Counted from the first letter of the stretch, positions 15,662 to 24,374 are shown. The stretch: DNA of 29,886 bases from DATJFH01 sp035495815 (GCA_035495815.1 DATJFH010000255.1:1-29886), one strand, 5' to 3'. Notes: generated by a model from the letters alone, not told the origin. Translations and numbers: made by a program.

Positions 15662-15788
15662 GCGAGTCAGCGTCTCTGAGCCTTGGAATCCGATCGCGAA
15701 TGATGATCGATTGGGGCCGCAGGGGGCGCTGACGGCCGCGGATCCGCCTCAATCCCCGGAGCGCAACCCGGAGAGGCGCTTGGGGGTT

Positions 15789-15794
15789 TATACT
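15789..15794 (+). promoter_or_regulatory. Candidate -10 box for the TPR gene
   Basis: TATACT (five of six matches to TATAAT) lies 53 bases before the chosen ATG at 15848, in an AT-rich pocket. No matching -35 hexamer is visible at 16-18 bp. A purine-rich AGAGGAGA follows at about 15801, too far from the start to act as its ribosome site. Confidence 0.3.
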
Positions 15795-15847
15795 AAAGAA
15801 AGAGGAGATCCGCCGCCGCACCGACCGCGCGCGTGCCGACAGACTGC

Positions 15848-17881
15848 ATGACTCGATCAGCGAAAGCCTTTCTTTGTTCTCTATCATTTTTGCTGGCCCC
15901 GCCGGCGAGCTTCGGTCAAACTCCAAGCGCTTCCGATAAAGCCGGCGCTTATTACAACTTCGCTTTGGGCCACTACTATGCCGAGCAGGCGGCGGCCTAC
16001 GGCAATCGCGGCGATTTCTACTCCAAAGCTGTCGACTACTACAAGCAGGCTTTGAAACTCGATCCCTCCGCTTCTTTCCTCCTCGAGGAATTGACCGACT
16101 TGTACGTGCAGGGTAACCAGTTGAAATCGGCGATTTCCGAGGCCGAGGAGATACTCAGGCAGAATCCCGACAACCTGGCCGCACGGCGCATGCTCGGCCG
16201 CATCTACACCCGTTCCATCGGCGATTCGCAGCAGGGCAAGATCAATGAGGAGATGGTCCGGAAGTCGATCGAGCAGTATCAGATCATCACTTCCAGGGAC
16301 CCCAAGGACCTCGATGGCTGGCTGACCCTCGGCAGGCTGCAGCGCGTAGCCCAGAATTCGGTAGAGGCGGAAAAAGCCTTCAAGAAAGCCCTCGAGCGGG
16401 ACGCGAATAACGAGGATGCGCTCACCGGGTTGGCCATGGTTTACTCCGACGTCGGCGACGCGAAGAACATGGTGGAGATGCTCAAGCGCGTGACCGACAA
16501 ATCGCCTAACGAGCGTTCATTGACCACCCTCGGAGCCGCTTACGAGCAGATGAGAGATTACGCCAGCGCCGCCGAAGTGTTCACTCGCGCTCTGGCATTG
16601 AAGCCGGAAAATGCCCAGATCAAGAAGGCGCTGGCCCAGAATCTCAAATGGACGGGGAAATACGACAAGGCTCTCGAACTCTACAAGCAGCTGGCCGAGG
16701 CCGACCCGAAAGACGTTCAGGCGCATCTCGGGATGTCGGAGATTTATCGCCAGAAGAAGATGTTCGATCAGTCCCGTGCGGCGCTGGCCAAGGCGAAGGA
16801 GCTCGATAGCGACAATATCGAAATCCGTTATGACGAAGTGAACCTGCTCGAAGCGGAAGGCAAAGGCGAGCAGGCGATCGCCGCGCTCAAAGGTCTGCTC
16901 GACGACACTGCGCGAAAAAGTTACAACACCGCCGAAAAGGCCAGCCGCACGATGCTTCTCGAAAGGCTCGCAGGCCTCTATCGCGACGCCCATCAGTACC
17001 CCAAAGCGATCGAAGCCCTGCGCCAGATCGGCGAGATCGATCCGTCGGCTTCGCCCCGTGTCGCGGCGAATATCGTTGAAACCTATCGCGCCGCCAAGGA
17101 CTTTCCGGCCGCCCTCGCTGAAGCCGATGCCGCTGTAAAAAAATATCCGAAAGATCGCGTCGTGAAGGTAGTTCACGCCTCGCTGCTCGCCGACATGGGT
17201 AAGGTGGATCAGGGCGCGGCCGAGATCCGCGAGTTGCTTAGCGGGGACAAGGACCGCGAGACTTATCTCACGCTGGCCCAGATTTACGAAAAGGGTAAGA
17301 ACTTCGACGAGATGGGCAAAGCTCTCGACGCCGCCGAGAAGCTTTCCGAGCGCAAGCAGGAGAAGGAATCCATCTATTTCATGCGCGGCGCCATGTACGA
17401 GAAGATGAAGAAGTATGCCAACGCCGAGGCGGAATTCCGCAAGGTGCTGGACGTCAACCCGCAAAATGCGGGCGCCTTGAACTATCTCGGTTACATGCTG
17501 GCCGACCGCAATGTGCGTCTCGAAGAGGCCAGCCAAATGATCCGGAAGGCGCTTGAAATCGATCCGGACAACGGCGCCTACCTCGACAGCCTCGGCTGGG
17601 TGAACTTCCGCATGGACAAGCTCGATGAAGCCGAAAAAAATCTGCGCCTTTCGATCGAGCGTGTCAACGGCGACCCGACTGTCTATGACCACCTCGGCGA
17701 TGTCTACTTGAAGCAGGGGAAAGTCAAGGACGCCATTGCGCAGTGGCAGCAGTCCCTCAAGGAGTGGGAGAAGACACCCCAATCCGAGACCGATCCGGAC
17801 GAAGTCGCCAAGGTGACCAGGAAACTCGAGGGTGCACGAGTGCGCTTGGCCCGCGAATCCGGGGCTCCTGAAAAGCGTTAA
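15848..17881 (+). CDS. Exported TPR-repeat protein
   Basis: This is a 677-residue protein made almost wholly of tetratricopeptide repeats after a signal peptide ('FLCSLSFLLAPPASFG', ending near residue 23). The ATG at 15848 is chosen because it starts the signal peptide directly; an in-frame GTG at 15833 adds five residues. About 14 or more helical hairpins with TPR spacing can be traced, for instance 'YYKQALKLDPSASFLLEEL', 'AAEVFTRALALKPENAQIK' and 'AGALNYLGYMLADRNVRLEE'. The last repeats ('LDSLGWVNFRMDKLDEAE', 'VYDHLGDVYLKQGKVKDA') match a widely spread tail of bacterial tetratricopeptide lipoprotein-like proteins. There is no lipidation cysteine or C-terminal membrane segment. The likely role is a periplasmic scaffold. 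Its TAA stop overlaps the opposite-strand stop of the response regulator (TTAA, 17878-17881). Confidence 0.9.
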   Translation: MTRSAKAFLCSLSFLLAPPASFGQTPSASDKAGAYYNFALGHYYAEQAAAYGNRGDFYSKAVDYYKQALKLDPSASFLLEELTDLYVQGNQLKSAISEAEEILRQNPDNLAARRMLGRIYTRSIGDSQQGKINEEMVRKSIEQYQIITSRDPKDLDGWLTLGRLQRVAQNSVEAEKAFKKALERDANNEDALTGLAMVYSDVGDAKNMVEMLKRVTDKSPNERSLTTLGAAYEQMRDYASAAEVFTRALALKPENAQIKKALAQNLKWTGKYDKALELYKQLAEADPKDVQAHLGMSEIYRQKKMFDQSRAALAKAKELDSDNIEIRYDEVNLLEAEGKGEQAIAALKGLLDDTARKSYNTAEKASRTMLLERLAGLYRDAHQYPKAIEALRQIGEIDPSASPRVAANIVETYRAAKDFPAALAEADAAVKKYPKDRVVKVVHASLLADMGKVDQGAAEIRELLSGDKDRETYLTLAQIYEKGKNFDEMGKALDAAEKLSERKQEKESIYFMRGAMYEKMKKYANAEAEFRKVLDVNPQNAGALNYLGYMLADRNVRLEEASQMIRKALEIDPDNGAYLDSLGWVNFRMDKLDEAEKNLRLSIERVNGDPTVYDHLGDVYLKQGKVKDAIAQWQQSLKEWEKTPQSETDPDEVAKVTRKLEGARVRLARESGAPEKR

Positions 17882-18321
17882 GCGATCTCTTTATCGGAAT
17901 TCCGGGGAAGCGGCGGTTCGGATGTCGAGTTCTCTGCCTGCGCCGGACCTTTGGACGGCGGCGCCATTTCCCAGACCACGTTCAACAGGACCTGCGGCAG
18001 GAACGGTTTGGAAACAAAACGCGCGCCCCGGGTGATCTGCGATTGCAGCGGGTCGCCCTCGAACTGTCCCGAAATATAGAGAACGGCGATTCCTGGAAAT
18101 TGGGCCGTGATCCGGTCGGCCAGCTCCATCCCGCTCATGCCCGGCATTTTGACGTCCGTCAGAAGCAGATCGAACTGCCCTTCCATCTTGTGGCAAACTT
18201 CAATAGCCGCGTCTCCATCACAGGCTTCGATGATGTCGTAACCGGACGGCTCGAGGACTCTGCGCACCAAAGAACGAACTTCCGCCGTGTCATCTACAAC
18301 GAGAATTCGCGGCGGGCGCAT
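17878..18321 (-). CDS. Single-domain response regulator (CheY-like receiver)
   Basis: This 147-residue protein is a complete receiver with a disordered 30-residue tail. The acidic pair is D10/D11, the phosphoacceptor is D56 in LLLTDVKMP, the switch serine is S84 in LYISGQ, and the conserved lysine is K105 in VSKPF. All signalling residues are present, unlike the receiver at 3043-3597. The pattern 'MPGMSGMELADRI' and 'YISGQFEGDPL' resembles receivers that end hybrid kinases of the PAS-kinase-receiver type, such as the one at 25391-27427. No output domain is visible. It converges with the TPR gene, the two stops sharing TTAA. Confidence 0.9.
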   Translation of the reverse strand: MRPPRILVVDDTAEVRSLVRRVLEPSGYDIIEACDGDAAIEVCHKMEGQFDLLLTDVKMPGMSGMELADRITAQFPGIAVLYISGQFEGDPLQSQITRGARFVSKPFLPQVLLNVVWEMAPPSKGPAQAENSTSEPPLPRNSDKEIA

Positions 18322-18454
18322 ACCGGTTGCTAGAGTCTACCTGATACAATCCCGGGCCGCAATGATTTTCCTAGGAAACTTGGCCTGTGACTGTTCCGTA
18401 ACCCCGGCGCAGCCCGGCTTCCGCCTGCCGGACGCGAATTTCCAAGGCAAACCG

Positions 18455-19867
18455 CTACAAAATTTCCTGCATCACCGAGCCGGCTACGTCCGTCAGGCGC
18501 ATATTCCGGCCGTTGTGCGGATAGGTGAGCTTCTCGTGATCAAATCCGAGAAGATGCAGTAGCGTGGCATGCAGATCGTTCACCGACTTCCGGTTCTCGA
18601 CCGCTTTGTAGCCGTACTCGTCGGTTGCTCCCAAAATCCGGCCGCCTTTCACGCCGCCGCCCGCCATCCAGACCGTGAAGCCCAGCGGATTGTGGTCGCG
18701 GCCGTTCATCCGCTGTGAGATCGGCATCCGGCCGAATTCCCCGTGCCAAAGCACTACGGTTGAATCGAGCAGCCCCCGCGATTTCAAATCGCGCAGCAGG
18801 CCGGCCACCGGCTGATCGGTTTCTCCCGCGTGCTGCTCGTGGTTCTCTTTCAGATCCCAGTGCGCGTCCCAGCTCGTCTGAAAATTGCCGCCGCCGGAAT
18901 AAATCTGGACGAAACGCACGCCGCGCTCCACCAGCCGCCGCGCCATCAGGCACTGCCGTCCGACGTATTCGGTCAGCTTGCCGTCGAGCCCGTACAGCCG
19001 CCGGGTCGCCGCCGATTCCCGCTCCAGATCCACCGCCTCGAGCGCCGACGTCTGCATCTTGTAGGCGAGCTCGTAAGAAGCCACGCGCGCCGACAGCTCG
19101 GAATCGCCCGGATTGCGCGCCAGGTGCTCCTCGTTGAATCTGGCCAGCAGATCGAGCCAGCGCCGCTGCCGCTCGGGCGTCATTTCCCTGGGCGGCTTCA
19201 GGTCCACGATCGGGTCGCCTACGGAACGGAACTGCGTTCCCTGGAACGCCGCCGGCATGTAGCCGTTACCCCAGTTCGGCGCCCCTCCGATGGGTCCCCC
19301 GCGAGGATCGGTGAAAACCACGTACGCCGGCAGGCTCTGGTTGCCCGCGCCCAGGCCGTAGGTGACCCAGCTGCCCATGCTGGGATGTCCCGCCAGAACC
19401 GAGCCCGTGTTCATCTGGAACAGCGCCGGCGCATGATCGTTGCTCACCGCGTACATGGAGCGGATGAAGGCGATCTCGTCCACCAGCGCGGCAGTATGCG
19501 GATAGAGTTCCGACACATCCATCCCGCACTGCCCGTACTTTTTGAAGGACCAGTGCGAAGGCATGAGCCCGCCCGGGTTTCCCTGCGACACGACCACTTC
19601 GCCCTTGCCCGTCATCGCCTCGCCCTGCCGCCGCAGCAGTTCGGGCTTGGGGTCGAACGTATCCACCTGGCTCACGCCGCCGTAACAGAAAATCGAAATG
19701 ACTGCTTTGGCCTTAGCCGGGAAATGCGGCGCGCGCGGATCGAGATTGGACGGTAAGGTAGCGGCCAGCAGCCCCTGGCGCGCCATCAGGTCCGTCATCG
19801 CCAGCCCGGCGATGCCTCCTCCGGCCCGTTGCAGCAGTTCTCGTCGTGAACAGAATCGGGAGCTCAT
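18455..19867 (-). CDS. DUF1501 family exported protein (sulfatase-like fold)
   Basis: This is a 470-residue protein of the DUF1501 family, related in fold to alkaline phosphatase/sulfatase enzymes. It carries a twin-arginine signal ('CSRRELLQRAGGGIAGLA', 6-23). Family segments include 'ISIFCYGGVSQVDTFDPKP', 'IRSMYAVSNDHAPAL', 'GRQCLMARRLVERGVRFVQ' and 'WHGEFGRMPISQRMNGRDH', the last holding likely metal-binding acidic and histidine residues. Its start codon overlaps the stop of the upstream PSD1 gene by 4 bp, so they are translationally coupled. In planctomycetes and acidobacteria this pair almost always travels together and is thought to act on polymers outside the cytoplasm; the reaction is not known. 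The Tat signal implies it folds, probably with metal, before export. Confidence 0.93.
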   Translation of the reverse strand: MSSRFCSRRELLQRAGGGIAGLAMTDLMARQGLLAATLPSNLDPRAPHFPAKAKAVISIFCYGGVSQVDTFDPKPELLRRQGEAMTGKGEVVVSQGNPGGLMPSHWSFKKYGQCGMDVSELYPHTAALVDEIAFIRSMYAVSNDHAPALFQMNTGSVLAGHPSMGSWVTYGLGAGNQSLPAYVVFTDPRGGPIGGAPNWGNGYMPAAFQGTQFRSVGDPIVDLKPPREMTPERQRRWLDLLARFNEEHLARNPGDSELSARVASYELAYKMQTSALEAVDLERESAATRRLYGLDGKLTEYVGRQCLMARRLVERGVRFVQIYSGGGNFQTSWDAHWDLKENHEQHAGETDQPVAGLLRDLKSRGLLDSTVVLWHGEFGRMPISQRMNGRDHNPLGFTVWMAGGGVKGGRILGATDEYGYKAVENRKSVNDLHATLLHLLGFDHEKLTYPHNGRNMRLTDVAGSVMQEIL

Positions 19868-22338
19868 GGCAGGTAGACGAATTCGTTGGTATTGAGCAGC
19901 GCCTGGCAGAAATCGACCAGGCCTTCGGGCGACCCCGCGATGAACGCCGCGGCGCGCTCCTTCTCCGCCTGCGACGGCGGACGGGAGAGCGTCAGCTCGA
20001 AAGCGCGGTCGATTTGGGGTCCGGCTCCTGCCCCCGCCTCGCGCTGCAGGCGCTGCGCGAAGAACCGGGCCTGCATCAGCATGAACGAGTTGTTCATGAG
20101 GATCAAAGCCTGCGGCGCGGTGATCGAACTGTTGCGCCTGGCACAGGAGCTGATGGCGTCCGGCTTATCGAAGACTTCCAGCATCGGCAGCGGAATAGAG
20201 CGCTTGGAAAATACGTACAGGCTGCGGCGCCAGGTGGATGGATCGCTATCGGCCTGGCCCGGCCATTTGCGTCCCGAGCTGCCCTGCCACAGCGCCGGAT
20301 CGATGTAGGGATACACGCCCGGTCCGCCCACACGCCGGTCGAGCGTCCCGGCCACCGCCAGCACGTTGTCGCGAATGTTCTCGCCTTCCAGGCGCCGCCG
20401 GGGCATGCGCCACAGCAGGCGGTTATCGGGATCGAGGCGCGCATTTTGCGGGTCATCGTCGCTCGCCATGCGGTAGGCGCTCGACGTCAGCAGCAGGCGG
20501 TGCATGGCTTTCATGCTCCATTTCCGCCGCACGAATTCGGAAGCCAGCCAGTCCAGCAGCTCGGGATGAGTAGGAGCCGCGCCGGTCCTGCCGAAATTGC
20601 TGGGCGTGCGCACGATGCCTTCGCCGAAGTGATGCTCCCAGATCCGGTTCACCATGACCCGCGCGGTCAGAGGATTCTCCGGCGACGCCACCCAATCGGC
20701 GAAGCCGCGGCGCCGGTAACTGGTGCCGGCGCCGGCGGGTGGGGCGGGGAACTGGACCTCGCCTTTGGCGGCCACCGACAGCACTCCCGGCTGCATCAGC
20801 GATCCCTTCTGGTCCACGCTCCCGCGATGCAGGAAGTACGAATCGAGCGGCGTGCGGCTGCTCTCGGTGATGCCGATGGCAGCCGGGACCGGCTCGGGAC
20901 GGCTGCGCTGCAGCTCGGCTATCTCGCTTTCGATCTCGGTGGCGCGCGCCCGGTCGCCCGGCTTCATCGCGGCCTTCACCTCTTCGTCGTCGGCCTTGAG
21001 AGACTTGTCCACCTGTATCACGTTCAACCGCTGGCCTTCGGTGCGTTTTTCCGGAGGCGTGCGCAGCGCGGTTTGCAGATATTCAGGCAGCCGGCTCTTC
21101 TTGTCCGCCAGAATGCGATCCCGATAGGGACGCTCGAGAGCGGCCAACTCCTTCCTCAGCGGACCCGTCAAGCCCTCGATGCGCTTTTCCTCGGCCTTGT
21201 GCTTCTCCACCTCCGCTGCGGAGACCAGCGGATAGTCGCGCGCCTTGGTGGAAAAGAAGACCGCCTGCATGCGGTAGTAATCCTTCTGCGGGATCGGATC
21301 GAACTTGTGATTGTGGCAGCGCGCGCAGCCGAGCGTCATGCCGAGAAAAGCGCCGCCCGTGGTGGCCAGGATGTCGTCCATCTCGTCCATGCGGGTGACT
21401 TCGGTCTTGATGTTCTGCTCCGGGCCCAGGCGCAGGTATCCGGTGGCCAGCAGCGCGTCCTGGCCGCCGTCCTCCAATTCGTCGCCGGCGATCTGCTCGC
21501 GGATGAACCGGTCGTAGGGGCGGTCCGAATTGAATGCGCGCACCACGTAGTCGCGGTAGCGCCAGGCTTGCGGACGGTCCCGGTCGTACTCGTATCCGCC
21601 GGAGTCCGCGTAGCGTACCAGATCCAGCCAGTGCCGCGCCCAGCGCTCGCCGTAGTGCGGGCTGGCCAGCAGCCGGTCTACCACCCGCTCGAACGCGTCC
21701 GGCGACCGGTCGGCGAGAAAGGCCGTCACTTCGGCGGGGTCCGGGGGAAGGCCGGTCACGTCGAGGTAAGCGCGGCGGATCAGCGCCCGCTTGTCCGACG
21801 GCGGCGAGGGTTTGAGCCCCTTGGCCTCCAGCGCCGCCAGTAGAAACGCGTCCACCGGATTGCGGACCCAGGCGCTGTCTTTGACCGCCGGCGGGTCCCG
21901 GCGCGCGACCGGCTGGAACGACCAGAAACGGCGCTCCTCCTCGGTAATCGGACGGTTCTCGAGAGCCGTCAGGGCTGCATCCCGATTCTGCGCCCGCGGC
22001 GGTCCGGCGGGCATCGGAGCGCCCGTTCCGATCCATCTCTTGAGGACCTCGAGCTGCCAGTCCGGCAGTTCTTTTCCGGGAGGCATGGAAGGATTTTCCA
22101 TGCGGGCGGCCAGCCGGTACAGCCGGCTCTTGGCCGGGTCGCCCGGTTCCAGGGCCGGTCCGCGCTCTCCGCCCGCCAGCATCGACTCGCGGGACCGCAG
22201 ATCCAGCTTCGACATCCGCAGGGCCTCGCCGTGGCAGCCGGAGCAATTGGCCGTCAGGATCTCGATGGCCTGCCGCGGCAGGTCTTCGGCGGCCAACAGG
22301 ACCGGAGTCAGCAACGCGAATGGAAGCAGTAATTTCAT
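19864..22338 (-). CDS. Planctomycete-type cytochrome protein (PSCyt1-DUF1549-DUF1553)
   Basis: This is an 824-residue exported protein. A signal peptide covers about 1-17. Domain order: a planctomycete cytochrome c domain (about 22-105) with heme motif C32-S-G-C-H36 and an 'MENPSMPP' ligand region; DUF1549/PSCyt2 (about 138-365) with 'LIRRAYLDVTGLPPDPAEV', 'YGERWARHWLDLVRYADS' and a second heme-type motif C338-A-R-C-H342 followed by 'NHKFDPIPQKDYY'; a helical spacer rich in charged residues; then DUF1553/PSD1 with 'NPLTARVMVNRIWEHHFG', 'LLDWLASEFVRRKWSMK' and 'LYVFSKRSIPLPMLEVFDKP'. It probably passes electrons in the periplasm in partnership with DUF1501, whose gene it overlaps. A possible extended -10 promoter precedes it, so it may be transcribed apart from the sulfatase upstream. 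Confidence 0.93.
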   Translation of the reverse strand: MKLLLPFALLTPVLLAAEDLPRQAIEILTANCSGCHGEALRMSKLDLRSRESMLAGGERGPALEPGDPAKSRLYRLAARMENPSMPPGKELPDWQLEVLKRWIGTGAPMPAGPPRAQNRDAALTALENRPITEEERRFWSFQPVARRDPPAVKDSAWVRNPVDAFLLAALEAKGLKPSPPSDKRALIRRAYLDVTGLPPDPAEVTAFLADRSPDAFERVVDRLLASPHYGERWARHWLDLVRYADSGGYEYDRDRPQAWRYRDYVVRAFNSDRPYDRFIREQIAGDELEDGGQDALLATGYLRLGPEQNIKTEVTRMDEMDDILATTGGAFLGMTLGCARCHNHKFDPIPQKDYYRMQAVFFSTKARDYPLVSAAEVEKHKAEEKRIEGLTGPLRKELAALERPYRDRILADKKSRLPEYLQTALRTPPEKRTEGQRLNVIQVDKSLKADDEEVKAAMKPGDRARATEIESEIAELQRSRPEPVPAAIGITESSRTPLDSYFLHRGSVDQKGSLMQPGVLSVAAKGEVQFPAPPAGAGTSYRRRGFADWVASPENPLTARVMVNRIWEHHFGEGIVRTPSNFGRTGAAPTHPELLDWLASEFVRRKWSMKAMHRLLLTSSAYRMASDDDPQNARLDPDNRLLWRMPRRRLEGENIRDNVLAVAGTLDRRVGGPGVYPYIDPALWQGSSGRKWPGQADSDPSTWRRSLYVFSKRSIPLPMLEVFDKPDAISSCARRNSSITAPQALILMNNSFMLMQARFFAQRLQREAGAGAGPQIDRAFELTLSRPPSQAEKERAAAFIAGSPEGLVDFCQALLNTNEFVYLP

Positions 22339-22358
22339 CGAAATCGCGGCACGTTGTC

Positions 22359-22367
22359 ATTGTACCA
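22359..22367 (-). promoter_or_regulatory. Candidate extended -10 promoter for the PSD1-DUF1501 pair
   Basis: Read on the reverse strand the sequence is TGGTACAAT, an extended -10 element with five of six matches in the hexamer. It lies 20 bases before the PSD1 ATG (22338), in the 114-bp gap after the sulfatase gene. No -35 box is evident, as is common with extended -10 promoters. Confidence 0.4.
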
Positions 22368-22452
22368 GCGGAAAAGTCCAGCCCCTGCGGCGCGAAAAGG
22401 TACACTGCGGATTCAAAACATTCGCAAGTTGCAAGCGGGTGAGTTCCAGCCG

Positions 22453-23958
22453 TTACTGCCGGTTGTTCTTCAGCCAGTTCTCATACGAGTGCTTGCGAGG
22501 GCCGGTGTACCGGATAGTCTCGAAGAAATCGGCGCGGCCCAGGATTCGCGGGTCGCCCTCGCTGCGCAGCATCTCTTCCATCTTCTCCAGCAGCTGCCGC
22601 TTGGTCTGCGCATACTTGAGATCGGTCGCTACGTTGTGAATGCAATCCGGATCTGTCCTCACCAGGTACAGCGCCTCCGCCGGACGCTTGCCGAAGGACA
22701 TTTTGTAATACTCGTCGAACCCGGAGAGCAGAAACTCCTTGGTCGGCCCGTCGTCGACGTTCCGGTAGCCGGTCTCCGGGTCGCCCGCCGGCCATCGATC
22801 CGGCTCGTAGTTGCGGATGTACAGGAAATCCGCCGTGCGAATGGCGCGCACGGGGTAGCCCCAGTCGTTCGGACGCCCCAGGTCGTGCCGCTCCTTGCCC
22901 ACCAGCATCACGCTGCGCGACACATCCACGATGCCGGCTTTGTCCGACTTCAAGATATTCATGAAGCTCTTCCCCGTCATCGTGCCGCCCGGCTCGAGGC
23001 CGGCGGCTTCCAGGAAAGTCGGGGCGAAATCGCGCGTGTTGATGAAGTCGTCAATCACCCGGCCCGGTTTGATATTCTTTCCCCAGCGGATCGCCAGCGG
23101 AATATGGAACCCGTGCTCGTAAATCTGACCCTTGACGCGCGGGAACGGCATGCCGTGATCGGACGTGACCACGATCAGCGTGTTGTCCAGTTCACCGGAC
23201 TGCTCGAGCTTCTGGAGGGCGAGCCCGAGGTGCCTGTCGAACCACTCCACCTCGACCGCGTAATCCAGCATGTCGCTGCGGATGATCCTGTTATCGGGAT
23301 AGTACTTGGGCAGCACGACGTCCGCCAGCTTCTTGCCGGCGCGCAAGCCCGACCCCGGCTCGTAGGCGCGGTGCGGCTCGTGTCCGCCCAGCCAGAAGCA
23401 GAAGGATTTGTCCTGGGGCTTCTGCTGCAGGAAGTATTCGAAGTTCCGCGAGTAGTCCTGCGGGGAGATGCCGGAGGTCGGCGGCGTCAGGGTGTACTTC
23501 TGAAATTCGCGTCCGGCCGGATTGTGCTCGAACCCGGTCGATCGGAAGTCGCCCGGCCCCCATCCTTTTCCGGTGTAGCCGACAAAATAACCCGCCTTCT
23601 CCAGCAGATCCGGATAGACGGCGAATTCGTTGGGGAAAATGCTGAAGTGATCGACCGCTTCCTTCAACTGCCAGGTGTTGCGGCCCGTCAAGATCGTGGC
23701 CCGGCAGGGGCTGCACTTGGGGTTGGAGGTGAACGTGTTATTGAACAGAATTCCTTCGCGAGCCACGCGGTCGAAATTCGGAGTCTTGATCCAGTTGCAG
23801 CCATACGCGCCGGCGTGCCCGTGCCCCCAATCGTCGGCGATGACGAACAGAATATTGGGCCGTTTCGCCTGCGCCCGGAGCGCTGCCGCGCCGCCAAGGA
23901 CGGCGGTTGCCCCGCCGGAGGCCTGCAGAAATGTCCTACGGGAAATAGGTTTCGCCAT
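22453..23958 (-). CDS. Tat-exported sulfatase, formylglycine type
   Basis: This is a 501-residue type I sulfatase that hydrolyses sulfate esters, probably on sugars or polymers, in the periplasm. The start at 23958 is chosen because a twin-arginine signal follows at once ('SRRTFLQASGG', 6-16); in-frame sequence upstream is antisense to another gene. The mature protein begins 'KRPNILFVIADDWGHG' with metal ligands D42/D43. The active-site signature is C82-S-P-C-R-A, fitting C-x-P-x-R, where C82 is converted to formylglycine. The usual serine at the fourth place is cysteine here. Later conserved parts are 'VVTSDHGMPFPRVKGQIYE' with metal-binding Asp-His, and 'HGFHIPLAIRWGKNI'. The maturation enzyme gene is not in the window. 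It lies upstream of PSD1-DUF1501 on the same strand with a 114-bp gap. Confidence 0.94.
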   Translation of the reverse strand: MAKPISRRTFLQASGGATAVLGGAAALRAQAKRPNILFVIADDWGHGHAGAYGCNWIKTPNFDRVAREGILFNNTFTSNPKCSPCRATILTGRNTWQLKEAVDHFSIFPNEFAVYPDLLEKAGYFVGYTGKGWGPGDFRSTGFEHNPAGREFQKYTLTPPTSGISPQDYSRNFEYFLQQKPQDKSFCFWLGGHEPHRAYEPGSGLRAGKKLADVVLPKYYPDNRIIRSDMLDYAVEVEWFDRHLGLALQKLEQSGELDNTLIVVTSDHGMPFPRVKGQIYEHGFHIPLAIRWGKNIKPGRVIDDFINTRDFAPTFLEAAGLEPGGTMTGKSFMNILKSDKAGIVDVSRSVMLVGKERHDLGRPNDWGYPVRAIRTADFLYIRNYEPDRWPAGDPETGYRNVDDGPTKEFLLSGFDEYYKMSFGKRPAEALYLVRTDPDCIHNVATDLKYAQTKRQLLEKMEEMLRSEGDPRILGRADFFETIRYTGPRKHSYENWLKNNRQ

Positions 23959-23965
23959 AAGTTGA

Positions 23966-24000
23966 ATTATCACTCTATACCAGCAGCGGGTGCGCTTCAA
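23966..24000 (-). promoter_or_regulatory. Candidate promoter for the sulfatase gene
   Basis: On the reverse strand TTGAAG (23995-24000) is followed after 15 bp by TATAGA (23974-23979). A further GATAAT (23966-23971) ends 7 bases before the ATG at 23958. Either box would give a leader under 15 bases. No Shine-Dalgarno sequence is present. Confidence 0.35.
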
Positions 24001-24041
24001 ACGACCGGCGCCCGCGGTTGCGAACGCCCGGGGCGGTTCAG

Positions 24042-24047
24042 TACACT
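24042..24047 (+). promoter_or_regulatory. Candidate -10 box close to the start of the orphan gene
   Basis: TACACT ends 10 bases before the ATG at 24058, implying a leader of only a few bases if used. No Shine-Dalgarno sequence is seen. Confidence 0.3.
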
Positions 24048-24057
24048 TTGGCTGTCC

Positions 24058-24369
24058 ATGGCCGTCTACACGGGCTCCCTCCACGATGCGCACGAGCTGA
24101 TCCAGTTCTTCCGCCGGGAAGCAGCCAACCTGCGCATCCTTCGCAAGCTCGTCGTCAATCGCGAGAAGACCGTCGTGTACGACGTCAACAAGGATGCAAT
24201 CGAGTTTCCCGGACTCACCTACGGCTCGCCCGTGCTCGAGGAGCTGCTGAGGGAGGTCGGCGTAGTTTTCACCCCGCAGGTCCTGCACGATCCGAATGCC
24301 ACCCCCGGCGGGGTGAAGGAGTTCCGCTTGAGCGCCCGCTGGACCTGGGGCCACGACCGCGTGATGTGA
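24058..24369 (+). CDS. Small hypothetical protein, 103 residues
   Basis: I do not recognise a family. The protein has a believable amino-acid make-up: an N-terminal amphipathic helix ('DAHELIQFFRREAANLRIL', about 10-28), a basic beta segment ('KLVVNREKTVVYDV'), a second helix ('SPVLEELLREVGVVF') and a C-terminal strand-rich part ending 'RLSARWTWGHDRVM'. There is no signal peptide or membrane segment, so it is likely cytosolic. It is divergent from the sulfatase, converges on the creatininase gene with 5 bp between stops, and has no partner on its strand. The frame stays open upstream for a long way, but that part is antisense to the sulfatase and is not coding. A fairly isolated conserved gene is the likeliest reading. 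Confidence 0.6.
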   Translation: MAVYTGSLHDAHELIQFFRREAANLRILRKLVVNREKTVVYDVNKDAIEFPGLTYGSPVLEELLREVGVVFTPQVLHDPNATPGGVKEFRLSARWTWGHDRVM

Positions 24370-24374
24370 GACCC

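Noticed and set aside
19846..21843. Long forward open frame (665 codons) opposite the PSD1 gene
   Set aside because: The PSD1 gene has clear domains and heme motifs on the reverse strand; the forward frame is Arg/His/Leu-rich shadow sequence.
22354..24057. Forward frame running into the small gene at 24058
   Set aside because: This part is antisense to the sulfatase. Only the last 103 codons, after the sulfatase start region, look like a real protein.
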